From Paramarasmius palmivorus (lineage: Eukaryota; Basidiomycota; Agaricomycetes; Agaricales; Marasmiaceae), in assembly GCA_037176845.1 (NCBI GenBank), contig JAYKXP010000010.1, forward strand, positions 434,001 to 498,000: DNA of 64,000 nt. The letters run 5' to 3'. Below, piece by piece: positions 21,336 to 33,200 of this stretch. Positions within the stretch are counted from its first letter, which is position 1. Each line of letters begins with the position of its first letter. The notes under the pieces are model-generated. The model had not been told where the DNA came from, ran no database searches, and was given only the letters and a program-made list of their open reading frames with translations. The position numbers and the translations under genes were made by a program.

Positions 21336-23113
21336 TTATTGTTTCCTAATCAATTCTTCCATCGTACTTCTGACTTTCTGTACATCAACTTTGCCTTTGG
21401 TGTCCTTCATAACCCATCCAATTAACTTGTTGATCACGTTGACGTTCCCAGCTCGGATAGCAACGACCTCTCTTGGTAGTGCGGCTATTGCACGAGAACA
21501 CACGTCCGTATACTGGTCAGCATCCCCTTTTGCAGAGGCAATCAGGTCGAGTTCAGTCGCGATGCTCTCCATGGTCTGGTCTGGCTGGATCTGGTTTGTT
21601 AAAACATGTCGTAGGAGTAGCTTCCCCGAAGGTCGAGTCATTTTAGCTGAGGATACAAGGTCGATGAGTTCGCCCATCCGAATAGCTGGCATTCGTTTGG
21701 ATGAAAAACGCTCGTCCATGGCAGAAAGTTGCCCTAAGAGGTTCTGAGTGATCCTGGCGAAGATGTCAGCAAATCGAGACCAAATGCCGACAGGGACATA
21801 CCAGTTGATAACATCTCGTGGGTCTCTACCTTGAGCCACACTTTCGAAATAAGCAACAGCGCTATCCCGCTGAGACGCATCTTCGCCGTCAAATGGTACT
21901 TCTCTCGCAGTGTCGAGGCCCATCAACACGTCGATATTAGCTTCGCTTACACCCTGTGGACCATAACTTGCAAACAATCGAGCGCGTGTAGACTCTGCGG
22001 ATTCTGGAAGGTTGTTGCGAACCCGCTCGATAGTGGTCTAGATAATAAAAAGGGTTAAGCTCAAAGTCTCATAAATGGGAAATCGCGAATACCTCATTGA
22101 CAACAAGGGGCCCAAGGTTAGGATCAGGCATGTATCGATAGTCTGGGGCGTCTTCCTTGGAACGCATCGTGTAAGTCTCCCATCGGTTCTCGTCGAAACC
22201 ACGCGTCTCTTGGGTCACAATCCCATCTGCAGCGGAGAGTATATTCTTTTGACGTTCAATCTCGTGTTCTGAGCTTCATGGTCAGCCAACCATTGGAAAA
22301 CAGGGATACGTTTGGACACACGGATGGCAGCGACCATAAAGCGAACACTGTTTAAATTCTTTATTTCGCAACGCGTTCCCATGGCTTGACCTGGTCGATT
22401 CATTGAAACGTTCACGTCGCATCTCAAATCTCCCTAGTTGATACCGTCAGTGACTGTGAAAGTCGGAAACAAGACGGTTACGCACTGCTTCCATATTTCC
22501 ATCGCTTATGCCCATACCACGCAACGTCGTTTGTAATGAGCGTACATACTCCGCGGCCTCCTCCGGAGAGTTCATGTCAGGCTCAGTGACGATTTCAAGA
22601 AGACCTGTTCCGGCTCTGTTCAAGTCGATGAATGAAGTGCGACTTCTGGCGTTATATAGTGATTTTCCTGTGTCCTGGAAAGCTGTCAGAGAAATGAAAG
22701 CAATCAAGAGTTCAAAAGCGCGCCTGTTCAAGCTGTATCTGCTTAATTCGTATTGGCCGTTGAAGTTTAGGGAGTGTGAGGGATCCATTGAGGGCGAACG
22801 GAGAATAATGCTGAGTTATTTGATATCCCAGAGGTTGGTCTGGATAGAAATAGTGTTTTCTATCGAAAGCAGAACGTGTTTGAACCTTGCAATTGAGAGC
22901 TAACGCAGCTCTAACCGCTAGTTCAACGCATTTCGGATTGAGTTTAGGTAGAGTCCCAGGGAACGCTGCGTCGAATACGTTGTGTCGAGAGTTGGGTGGG
23001 TGGCTGAGGAGAGCGGTGTTCGCTCGAGAGAATAACTTTTGACGAGTTTTTAGCTGAACGTGTGTTTCGATGCCAATAACGACTTGCCAGCCATCGAGGA
23101 TCAGACGAGACAT
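21336..23113 (-). CDS. GATB: Glutamyl-tRNA(Gln) amidotransferase subunit B, mitochondrial
   Basis: GatB (yeast Pet112) is the kinase/transamidation subunit that, with GatA and a third subunit, turns Glu-tRNA-Gln into Gln-tRNA-Gln in mitochondria. Motifs: [66 protein letters not shown] with [14 protein letters not shown], and [19 protein letters not shown]. The C-terminal GatB/YqeY domain ends [20 protein letters not shown]. Four or more introns. The first ATG in frame, at 23113, leaves only about eight residues before the conserved core, so no mitochondrial presequence is visible; an upstream exon or another start is possible, but the SUB1 stop codon lies just 121 bp further up. Confidence 0.92.
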
Positions 23114-23234
23114 GCAAACCGGCGTCAAATCAACTATTTGCAGTAACAGTACAGTGGCTACATATTGTACGCTAAGTCCTCAAGAAATAGTACAAGATAT
23201 CGTAAAAGAGCATTGCAGCCATATGTGGACAGCT

Positions 23235-23872
23235 CTATTTTTTCTGTTCTTTCAGTAGTCGGTCAATAGTGGGCATACTTTTCTTCAACATTTCCCACTG
23301 ATTAACAGGCATAAGTCAGAACGGTGCAAAAAGGATCAACTGAACATACGTGCCTGTTCTGCATTGAGAGAGATACCCTTCTTTCCCGGCTTCTCCGAGC
23401 CTCCTTCTCCCCAGAACTCTCGAATATCAATGAGAGCCATTCCTTTGAAACTGCGAACGGTGGCGCGTTTCTTCTTTCCTAGGTCGACATATTTTTCACC
23501 TTCTGAGGATTTATGGACGGTTACTTCATCATCGCTAGAGGCCTCGACCTAAGAAACGATACAAGTTGCAAGTGAGCGATAATTCCAAGAGCTGCTCTAA
23601 ACATACCTCGGCAGCTTTCGATTTCGATTTCCCCTTTGCCTTACTTTGGGGTTTCTTTAATGGCTTCTCATCTTCACTGCCACTCTCATCTTCTTCCTGA
23701 AGGGCATATTTAGGAGACTGGTATCCAAAGAGCACACACAAGGACCTACATCACTGATAGTAATTTTGGGTTTCTTCGCTGAGGTTTTCTTGCTCGGAGG
23801 AGGAGAGGCTTGAACGGACGCGTCAGACCCATCCTCGCTATCGCTAGCTGCGACTGCCTTTCTCTTGACCAT
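23235..23872 (-). CDS. SUB1: Transcriptional coactivator Sub1/PC4
   Basis: PC4-family proteins bind single-stranded DNA and assist RNA polymerase II initiation and genome stability. The start at 23872 opens MVKRKAVAASDSEDG, an acidic, Ser- and Lys-rich tail typical of the family. After two introns comes the PC4 fold: EKYVDLGKKKRATVRSFKG, MALIDIREFWGEGG, EKPGKKGISLNAEQ and WEMLKKSMPTIDRLLKEQKK, with the stop at 23237-23235. The length, about 145 residues, is normal for fungi. It is divergent from the giant ubiquitin ligase gene, with 421 bp between start codons. Confidence 0.9.
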
Positions 23873-24293
23873 CTTTGGTTAACGAGGGAGAAGGAGGAAA
23901 ACGCGAACAAGGTGACAGGTCTCAGATAGTTGTTGAGTTTTCCCAGGCCATCGCGTCAAAAGAGTCATTGAGGCACGTGAGAGCGACGCGTTTCCAATAC
24001 TCTGTGCTTCCTCACCCAATTTCTTGAGCCGAACACTTGAAGATGAATTTATGGATCGTTTCCTCATAGCGCGGCTCGTACTGATAGAACACTGACTGCA
24101 AAAAAATAATTTTTAGCGGGATGACTGAGGGATGATCCAGGTGTGACGTCGTGACATGTGACTTTTCTCGGCAGCGTCGAGGCAGAGATCTTGCCTAAGC
24201 TTGTTGACCTTCTACCTTTTCCCTCGAAATTCGACTTTATATCGACCAGTTCTCTCTTGACTAGGATCCAACTTTTCGGCACAATCGTCGGAA
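23873..24293. promoter_or_regulatory. Divergent promoter region, SUB1/TOM1-like
   Basis: About 420 bp lie between the start codons of SUB1 (minus) and the HECT ligase (plus). Minus-strand ORFs at 23879-24067 and 24064-24348 exist but are low-complexity or overlap the ligase start, with no recognisable domain. One ACGCGT occurs at 23986-23991. A CT-rich stretch (CTTTTCCCTC region, 24215-24235) precedes the ligase start. Confidence 0.4.
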
Positions 24294-27200
24294 ATGAAGA
24301 TCCTGCACAAGTCAAAGAGGACAGTCCCTCCAGTAAGCTTCTTTTCAATCATACAATCGACGCGCGTTCAACTCGTCTTTTTTGACAGCCTCCCCAGGTG
24401 GCAGAACTGATCAACAAGCTCCTCAATACGCCACAAGACAATCTTACTGCGACATTGGAAGAAATCGATTCCTGGAAGTGGCAACGTTCGGACTTGAATG
24501 CTTGGATCAAAGTCCTCAACAAATTCGACGCCATTCTGGAGGAAGTCATTCGCGAATATGACATCGACAAGCTGCAGATACGGGATTTCTCCCCCTCGAC
24601 GAAGAAGCTGATATCAGAAATATTGCGTTTCGAGAGGTTGTTGTTGGAGAATTCCACTAATCGAAAGATGTACAACTCGTATGATGTGAGTGTTACTACT
24701 TCTTCAACTTCGACTGTTCAACTTATACAGGTGAAATTTACAGCGGCTGAACAGCTTCCTGTTCACATCGGACCTTGACGTCCTTGTCCTTGCACTAAAT
24801 CTCTTGCTTCGGCCATCCCAACAGTACTCCTCACAGCCCGCTGTTTCGCAGGCATTGAACATTTCCACTCCACGGCTCTCGGCCTTGGCCAAGCGTTGGC
24901 CCCATCTCCGAGAATATGGTGTAGAGCTCGTCGAGCTAGCAAACTCGAAGGGAAGCACCGAGATCGATTCTCTGCCTTCCGAAGCCAGGGACGTCAATTT
25001 CACATTCTATCGTACCAGCAATGAACGGCAAAGCAAAGAAGGCGACGATGTGGCGCAAGGCTCATCGGGCTCTGGCGCCGTCAACATTCATCTCGACGAA
25101 CAAACATTACAGTCGAAACCCCCGATGAGTCTGCTCGCAGATCTGATCGAGAAGTACCACGTTCCCGATTCCGAAAAGTTTGACCTTTTGTGTCGCATTC
25201 GAGCATCCACTGCTCTCATGAAAGGACGAGAGGAGGAAAGAGAAAAGCTAGTCATCGTTCGACTGCTCGCTATCGCCATCTTTGGCCATACACATCACGA
25301 AACACAAGCAGCATCCTCACTTTTCTTATTTGAACCCGACCTTATCACACACATCGCTGAACTTCTCAAAGTGGAGCGAGACATACCGGTGTCCGTTCAA
25401 ACTGCGGCTATCGCCGCGCTCGACGCTTTGGCCAGATATAGGTCCAAGATATCAGAAGTACTAGCTTCTGTCAACGCCGGCGTGAATCACGGCATTCTCA
25501 TGAGCCTGGTTCGTAAGACGGTTAATGACATTGCGGACCCGCAATGTTCCATTCCCCATGCATTCGTCGAGGCTCTCCTGTCTTTTGTGACCTTCATAGC
25601 CTCCCATGCTTCCGGAGGCAACATGGTTGTCGGCGCTGGTATCATTCCATTGCTGATCCAAATCATCGAGAACAGGTTGCCTAACCGGCTTCCAGTAGTG
25701 TCCAAGACGATGCAGCTGGTGGACAACGTTCTCTACAGCTTCCAGAATGCCTTCAACCTATTCTGCACTTCGAGAGGCGTTGAAGCGTTGGTTGACCGAA
25801 TCGAGGTACGCATTTTTGTCTGGATCTTGACAACGATAGGCTCATGTCATATTGTAGTACGAAGTCGACCTTGACATCAAGGAACACGGTGATCAACATA
25901 GATCCCGAGAGATATATGGGTCTCACGGTGAGCTCTTTCCAATGGACCAATTGAAATTTGCTTATTTTGGTTTTTATCATACCTGACAGGTGAACTACCA
26001 GTTACTCGTGCTGCTGTCTTGAAGCATACTCTCAGGTCGATGCATCGTATGATGCAATCTTCAGGAACGGCTGAAGGTTTGCGAGGGCTCATCGATACCT
26101 CTATCCTCAAGTCCATCAAGAAGATTATTGAGTATAGAGGACTATTTGGACCGAGTGTTCTTCCTATCGGCGAGGCACACTTTCTGTTGTTAGGAAATTT
26201 ATGCTGACGTTTCTACAGCCATCAATATCATGTCAACATTTGTGCACAACGAACCGTCGTCACTTACTGTCATTCAAGAGGCCGGGCTTCCGGAGACATT
26301 CTACAAATCCTTGGAGCTTGGTTTGGAGCCCGCTATCGAGGTACGGGGATAGGTTGAAGAGCAGTCCCTTTACTAACCACGAAACAGGTTATACAAGCTA
26401 TCCCGAACGCCATTGGAGCTCTCTGCTTGAACGAGGTCGGACAAGCTCAGCTTTCCGCCCGCCCTAGTATTATTCCTGCTATTTTCTCCATTTTCACATC
26501 CGATCGTCACCTCAAAATCCTACTGGAGAAGGAGAACGCAGTCTTGATTGGGACTGCTATTGATGAACTTGTCAGGCACCATCCAATGCTGAAGGCTCCT
26601 GTGTTCGAGGCTTTGAAGAGCACAATGAGCAAGATCGAGGACCTAGGAAATGCCTACGAACCACCAGAGGACATTCGACACTGGTATCAGCTCGTCCCGA
26701 CAACAGAGGCATCCGAGGACAGCAAGCAGATGGAAGGCGTCGAGTCTACCGATATGGTCGTCGAGGGTGCCTCAGCGGAGGTAGAAGGACAGGCCACATC
26801 TCCCACGAAGGATAAAGACGAATCCTCCCCAAAACCTCACGACAACAACATCGTGTCTTTTATTGACATTCTTGGTCGAGTATGTGTCCACATCTTGATA
26901 TTCATTAAGGCCATTCTAATTTCTATTCAAGTTTTTGGAAGGGTTGTTCCAGCATTCGCCGCACTGTCGCGAGTTCATAACGGCAACCGACGGAATGGAG
27001 CGCCTTGGAAGGCTCACGGCTTTACCTTGTCTTCCTTATGATTTTGCGAATAGTGTTGCTTCAGACTCGATGGTACAAGTCATGCGGACAATGACTGAAG
27101 TAGCGACGAGTGAGACCCTTGTTCACCTCGCCAAACTCGTCAAAGATTCGCTTGCCGTCACGGAGCAGTTTTGGTCCACCTCTGAGGAAGGTTCCAAGCT

Positions 27201-30200
27201 GCTACCTCTCATCAACATCGATAGTATGTCTCTGTGCCTTTTTTAAATGGCTTCGCGACTAATTTTGTGTAGGTAATAACATCGTCAACAACAACCATTA
27301 CTTCCGCAACCTTGTCACTCTCCATATTCGCATCACGTTGCTCTCTGATGTCTTCGCCACCGCCGGTTACGCCCATGGCCGTGCGGCAATTGGTTTGTTA
27401 CAGACATTGATGAGTAACACATCGCCTCAAGTAGTAATCGACCTTGGTTCTCTCCATCGCACTAGTTTGTGGGAGAATATCGTTTTGAAGAAGGGTTTTG
27501 CTACTGAGGGAATTGATGTACCTCAGTCACCGGGGTCTTCATCGCCAGATGCATCGCCCGACCGTCCCAATATCGACTTGCCAGACCAGAATGGCTCAGT
27601 CTCACGCAACGTTGGCAACGTTCTCAATGGTAGCTCTCCCGATGGGCCAAGCACAACGGCGTCGGCAACACCCGCGAAGGAAACACCTGCAAAGACCGGT
27701 CCTCGCGAAAGGAATGCCGTAGCATTAAAGCACTTGACCCACGGGTTGCCGAGTGCGTTAGCACCCTTCTTCCAAGGTGGGTAGATTTACTATGTTCAAT
27801 CCTGGGTCATGAAATTAATCCGGTCTACGAAGCAATGGTCAAGATGTTCCATTCTCGACGCACTCTTGATTCTGCGCAGAAGAAGCAAATGGTCGAATCT
27901 TCTGCAATCGTGGCTGATATCATGCTGAAGCATCTAGCGCTACGCGATCTTGGTATGTATTCAGTTCGTCGACCGTAAGCATTTTCTGACCCCATCATAG
28001 GTGACAAGTCTAGCCTCCACACATACTATGGTGTAATGTTGGGGCTTGTGACTGTTCTTCTGATAGATGGTGGGTTCACAGCTGGATGCAAGCTCGTTTT
28101 CCATCTTACATAATATACAGAACGTACAAGCGCACACACTCTGCACACCGTACAGCTACTCGCCTTCTATCGTGCTGGTGGACTTGACACCGTCATCGAC
28201 GTTTGCCGCAAATTCGTCTCGTCCATCGAGTCGATCACCCAAATAAAGGAAGACGAACGAACCGAAGCTCAGTCAAAAGAATTGTCGCACGCCTACAGTG
28301 GCTTGAAGATTGCGCTGCATCTTTTGCATCCCCTCATTTCATCTAAACCTCTGTTCGATTCTGGGCAGACAGTTGTGGTTTTGTCAAAAGACAAACCCGA
28401 GACTGATCCGGAGTACTTTGAACCTCACAACTTCCTGGTTCGTCTTCGACTCACGATTCTTCCCCTTCTCCGGAGTCTTTGGGAATCGTCCTGGATAGTT
28501 AAGGCCCCTCTCGGCGTCAGCAGATCAATTGTTCAGGCTGTTTTAGAGATTATAAGCGGCGACGACGAAGTCAAGTCTGACACTGAAGCAGGTTCATCCT
28601 CCAATGTCTATTCACGATCCACAGTATCCGATGAGGCACGTTTGAGGCAGCTCACCGACATGGGTTTCCCGCGTTCTGCTGCCGAACGAGCCTTGCAGCG
28701 AACGCACAATAACGTGAACGCAGCCACCGAACTTCTCCTTGCTCAACCATTCCCGTTCCCTGCTGATCCCGAGGTCGAGACCCCTGCCGTTGCCACTGCC
28801 GATGCCTCTGACCCGCTCGCAAACGAAGGCGACACATCCATCGCAGCTCAACCCTCGTCCACAGACACATCAGATGAGAAGGAAGCACCAAAACCAGGGA
28901 AGACTGCTGAACAGTGGAGGAAAGAACTGGAAGAGGCGAGAGAACCATTAAGAGCAGGAATCAGTCGACAAGCTCTGCTCTTGGTCGATGAACACCTGTC
29001 CCTCCTCTTCGATCTTCACACTGCATTCGTTCGACCAGCAGGTGAACACCAGCAGAAGGCGGTCCGAGATCTCGTCGACGATATCAAATCCTTCTCACCC
29101 TTTGCCTACGATGTTCAGGAACAACCACTTGCAAACCGATGCCGTCTCCTCGCGTTGGTGTTATGCGAAACACCATCATCCCTCAGTCCTGATCTCAGAG
29201 TGTCTTTGATGGAACACCTTCTGGCACTTCTTCTCTCAAGCCCTGTTAGCATTGACCCCAAACAGCCAACAATTCCACGATGGATGGCCGCACATTTGCT
29301 CGTGACAGAGGCAATTCTCACGCTCTCTGACGAGCCGCAGCGTATTGAACTGCCCGATCTCGACGAGAACGAAGAGATCAAGCCACAACCTCTAACTGTT
29401 GGTCCCCAGTTTACCGAGGCGCGGACGATGGTGTTCGACTTCTGCCTTCGATTGATCGCTATCCCAGACCTCCCCAATGACGAGTTGCTTTCTGCCTTGC
29501 GACTCTTCGTTTTGTTGACACGAGACCACGAGTATGCTGTCCAGTTCGTGAAACGTGACGGCCTGACTCACCTTTTCAAACGTCTCGAGTCCTCCCCGGT
29601 AAACGGCAGTTCCTCGTATGTGGCAATCATTTTGAGACATATCATTGAGGATGCTCCTACCGTCAAAAAAATCATGGGGCCAGCAATTAAACGCTACTTC
29701 AGTTCCAGCCGCACGCGTATTGTCGACGTCTCTTCCTATCTTCGAAACTGCAGTACTATGGCATTACATAACCCCGCTGTGTTTATCGAGATGACCCAGT
29801 CTCTGTGTAAACTGTCCTCCCCACATACCCACCAGATTTCCCTGACATCGGAAGCATCTACGGAAGATAAGGCGGGGGAACCCTCGGGCGAGAAGTCTGA
29901 TGTAGAGATGCAGATTGATTCGCCGGTGCTAGTTGGCAACGCATCGACAGACTCGGTGGACGCGGTGATATCTTTTCTGATTTCAGAACTGATGGCTGCA
30001 CAGAAAGGTGTAGAGGAATCAACAAAGCAAACGGAGCCCACAGATACACAAGGTGACGAAATGGCAACTGATGACGCGGGTGTCACTTCAAGGTCGACGT
30101 CGAGGCCTGAAGAAGCCAACACCGGAAACCACTCGAAGACGAAGACACAGCATCAATACATGTGCTTCCTCATGCAATGCATGACAGAGCTCATCTTCTC

Positions 30201-33200
30201 TTACGACTCTTGCAAACTCGCCTTCTTGAGTTATTCACCCAAGAAGCGAACTAATACTCCGGCAAAGGAGCATCCCAACAAGTTCAGAGCGGCGACCATG
30301 ACCTTTCTACTTTCCGATCTTCTGGCTTATGGATCTATCAATCCTCAAGGGAACCCGGATACTCGCAGCCGTATGACAGTCTGCAATTGGGCCATGTCAG
30401 TCATAGTTGCGCTTTGTGTAGACAGTTCCTCTGCCCAAGAGACCAAGGATGTTTCTGCAGAACTTGTGTCCGTTCGCAAGTACGTCCTCGAATCGATCAG
30501 TCGAGCAATTAAGGATCTACCGCCGGAGGATATTGATGCTCGATACGGACGGCTTCTTGCATTGGGAGACCTTTGTCACCGACTTCTCACTGTTCGCTTC
30601 AATTCTCCTTCCCGGAAGCAATTAGAAGAAACCCCGACTCAGATTGCCAAAGTCATGCTAGAGAAGGGCTTCGTGTCAACACTGACAAATGCACTGTCTG
30701 ACGTTGACCTCAATTATCCCAACGTCAAGAACCTTGTTGCTGCAGTTTTGCGTCCATTGGAATACTTGTAAGCTCCTTTCCATCTTCGATTATGCCGCTC
30801 TACTCACATGTCTACCTTCAGAACAAAAGTGGCGATCAAGATGAGCAGAAGTCCAGGCAGCAAAGGTAAAGAAAGCATTGAAGGACCCAAAGCAGAGAGC
30901 GTGGCATCTTACACTTCTGAGAGTGAGGACGATGAGGGAGATGAACGTGAGGAAACACCAGACCTATATCGAAATTCGGCCCTGGGGATGTACGGTGGTG
31001 TAAGTCCGTGTTTAAGTCATTGCATCAAAAACTCACTCTGTTTAGGAAATGGAGGATATGAACTTCAATCCTGAAGACGAAGACATGGATGAAGACGATG
31101 AGGATGATGACGGCGACGAGGAGATGGATTTTGGAGAAGAAACAGGTAGTGAGGACACTTCAGCCACAGAAGAGGAGGATGAAGCAGAACAGATTGAAGA
31201 GGGTGACTCGCACGAAGTTTGGGATGATGGCGACGATGACGAGGATGAAGAGCATGACGAGGAAGAAGGAGAGGATCTAGTTCATGACGGGGGTGACGAA
31301 GACCAGGAAGATGGTGAGGAGGATGGTGAGGATGAGGAAGGTCAGAATGAGGATATGGCAGAAGGTGAAGACATGTTGTGGCAAGTGAGTCGACAGTTTT
31401 ATGTTTAATCTTACCGCATATGAAACCTCATATAGGACATCCGTGGCGATATAGATGCCGAGGACGCCGTCGACGAGGCGGATGAGGAAGATGAGGGCGG
31501 AGGTTTGTACGACTATCAACGTAGTAATAGCGGTGTACTGATGTCTCTGCAGGCCCGATTCAGATCATTCATGAGGAAGACGAAGAAGAACCTGACATGA
31601 TCTCAGATGATGAGTGAGTTATACCTTACCTATGGTATAGTCGTACTAAGTCTTTTTCTAGTTTCGGCCAAGAACTTGACATTGCTGAAAGCTCTGATCT
31701 AGTGAGGGATATTTTCGGGTTCCCTGATGGTGCCGGTGCCGGTGCTGGTTTCTTCGTTCCTAGACGACATCGAGGTTCAGGTAGGCCTAGAGTTCTATGT
31801 ATGCTGACTTTGCTGACCTACGTTTTTCAGCTGAAGATAACGTTCCTATCTTTGGACGAGCCCGTCACGGCCCTGCACCGCCGCCAGAGTCCACCGTCCA
31901 CCCTCTGCTGCTCGACGCTTCTTCCAATCGCCAACAGCCATCTCATCTCCGGGGTTCAAGGCAGCCACACCGCATCGTCGCAGGTGGTGCATCAGATCTT
32001 CTGCAGACTATCGAAGATCTTGTAGGGGGCGGTGCCATTCAATTTTTCCATCACATAATGGCTCGAGGGCGAGGTGGAGCTGGCCCAGATACCATTCGCC
32101 TTGATGTACCTCCAGGTGCACTCATGGAATTTGGTCGTGGATATCCGCGCCGCCCTCATGTCATCTCAGCGTCCGTGAGGATGGAAAGAAACCCTCGGTC
32201 CACTTCAACTGCAAATCAAGCTCGCACTCTCGAACCTCTCCTCACTTTGCAACGCTGGGCAGAGGAAGTGAAGATCATACATGGTGATTTCGTGGGTGAA
32301 AGGGCAGGTAAACTTGCCAACCATCTCATCATTTCCTTGCTTCCGTCAGCTATCGAGGCAGAGAAGCAAGCTAGGATCAAAGCGGAGGAGGATGCAAGGA
32401 AGCAGAGAGAAGCAGAAGCTAAAGCACAAGAGGAAGCAAAGGCCGAAGAGGAAGCAAAGGCCCGGGAAGAGGCAAAAGGCAAGGAAGAGGCTACCGTTCC
32501 GCAGACAGCTGAACATCAAGGCGACGGAACGGAAAGAAACGCTTTGAACGCACCGGAGGACGCAGCCGACTCCACGAAAGCAGATTCCTCAGACTCCGCC
32601 GCACAACCTACGTCTACCGAAGATCAGCCAATGGTAGATGCATCAGTAGATGCGGACACGGAAATGGCCGATGGGACAGCAGAAGCGCCTCAACCATCTG
32701 AAGAACGCTCTGACGAGTCTGGACCGGCAGAAACCGCTGAGTCCTCAGGCGCTGCCGCACCAGCCCGCGTCACTGTGATGATACATGGCGAACCGGTGGA
32801 TATCACTGACACAGGAATTGACCCTACCTTCTTAGAAGCCTTGCCGGATGATATGAGGGAAGAAGTGTTGAATCAGCACATGCGAGACCAACGTGCAGCG
32901 CGAGTCGAGCGACCACCAGACTCCCAGATCAGTCCAGAATTCTTGGATGCTCTGCCACCTGAAATCCGAGCGGAGATCATACAGCAGGAGGCAATGGAGC
33001 GTGCGCGACGCTCAGCGGAGGAAGCACAAGCAGCTGCCAGTGCCGCCAGAGTGCCTGCCGACATCGACCCGGCTAGTTTCATTGCCAGTTTAGACCCCAC
33101 GCTGAGGCAAGCCGTGCTGATGGACCAGGATGATGGATTCATCCAGACTCTTCCTTCTCACATGATCGCGGAAGCTGGCACCTATCGAAGTGCTCCCCGC

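Noticed and set aside
31049..31380. Low-complexity GA-rich tract that could be a satellite repeat
   Set aside because: It reads as a continuous Asp/Glu-rich segment in frame with the HECT ligase, where HUWE1-type proteins also have an acidic stretch.
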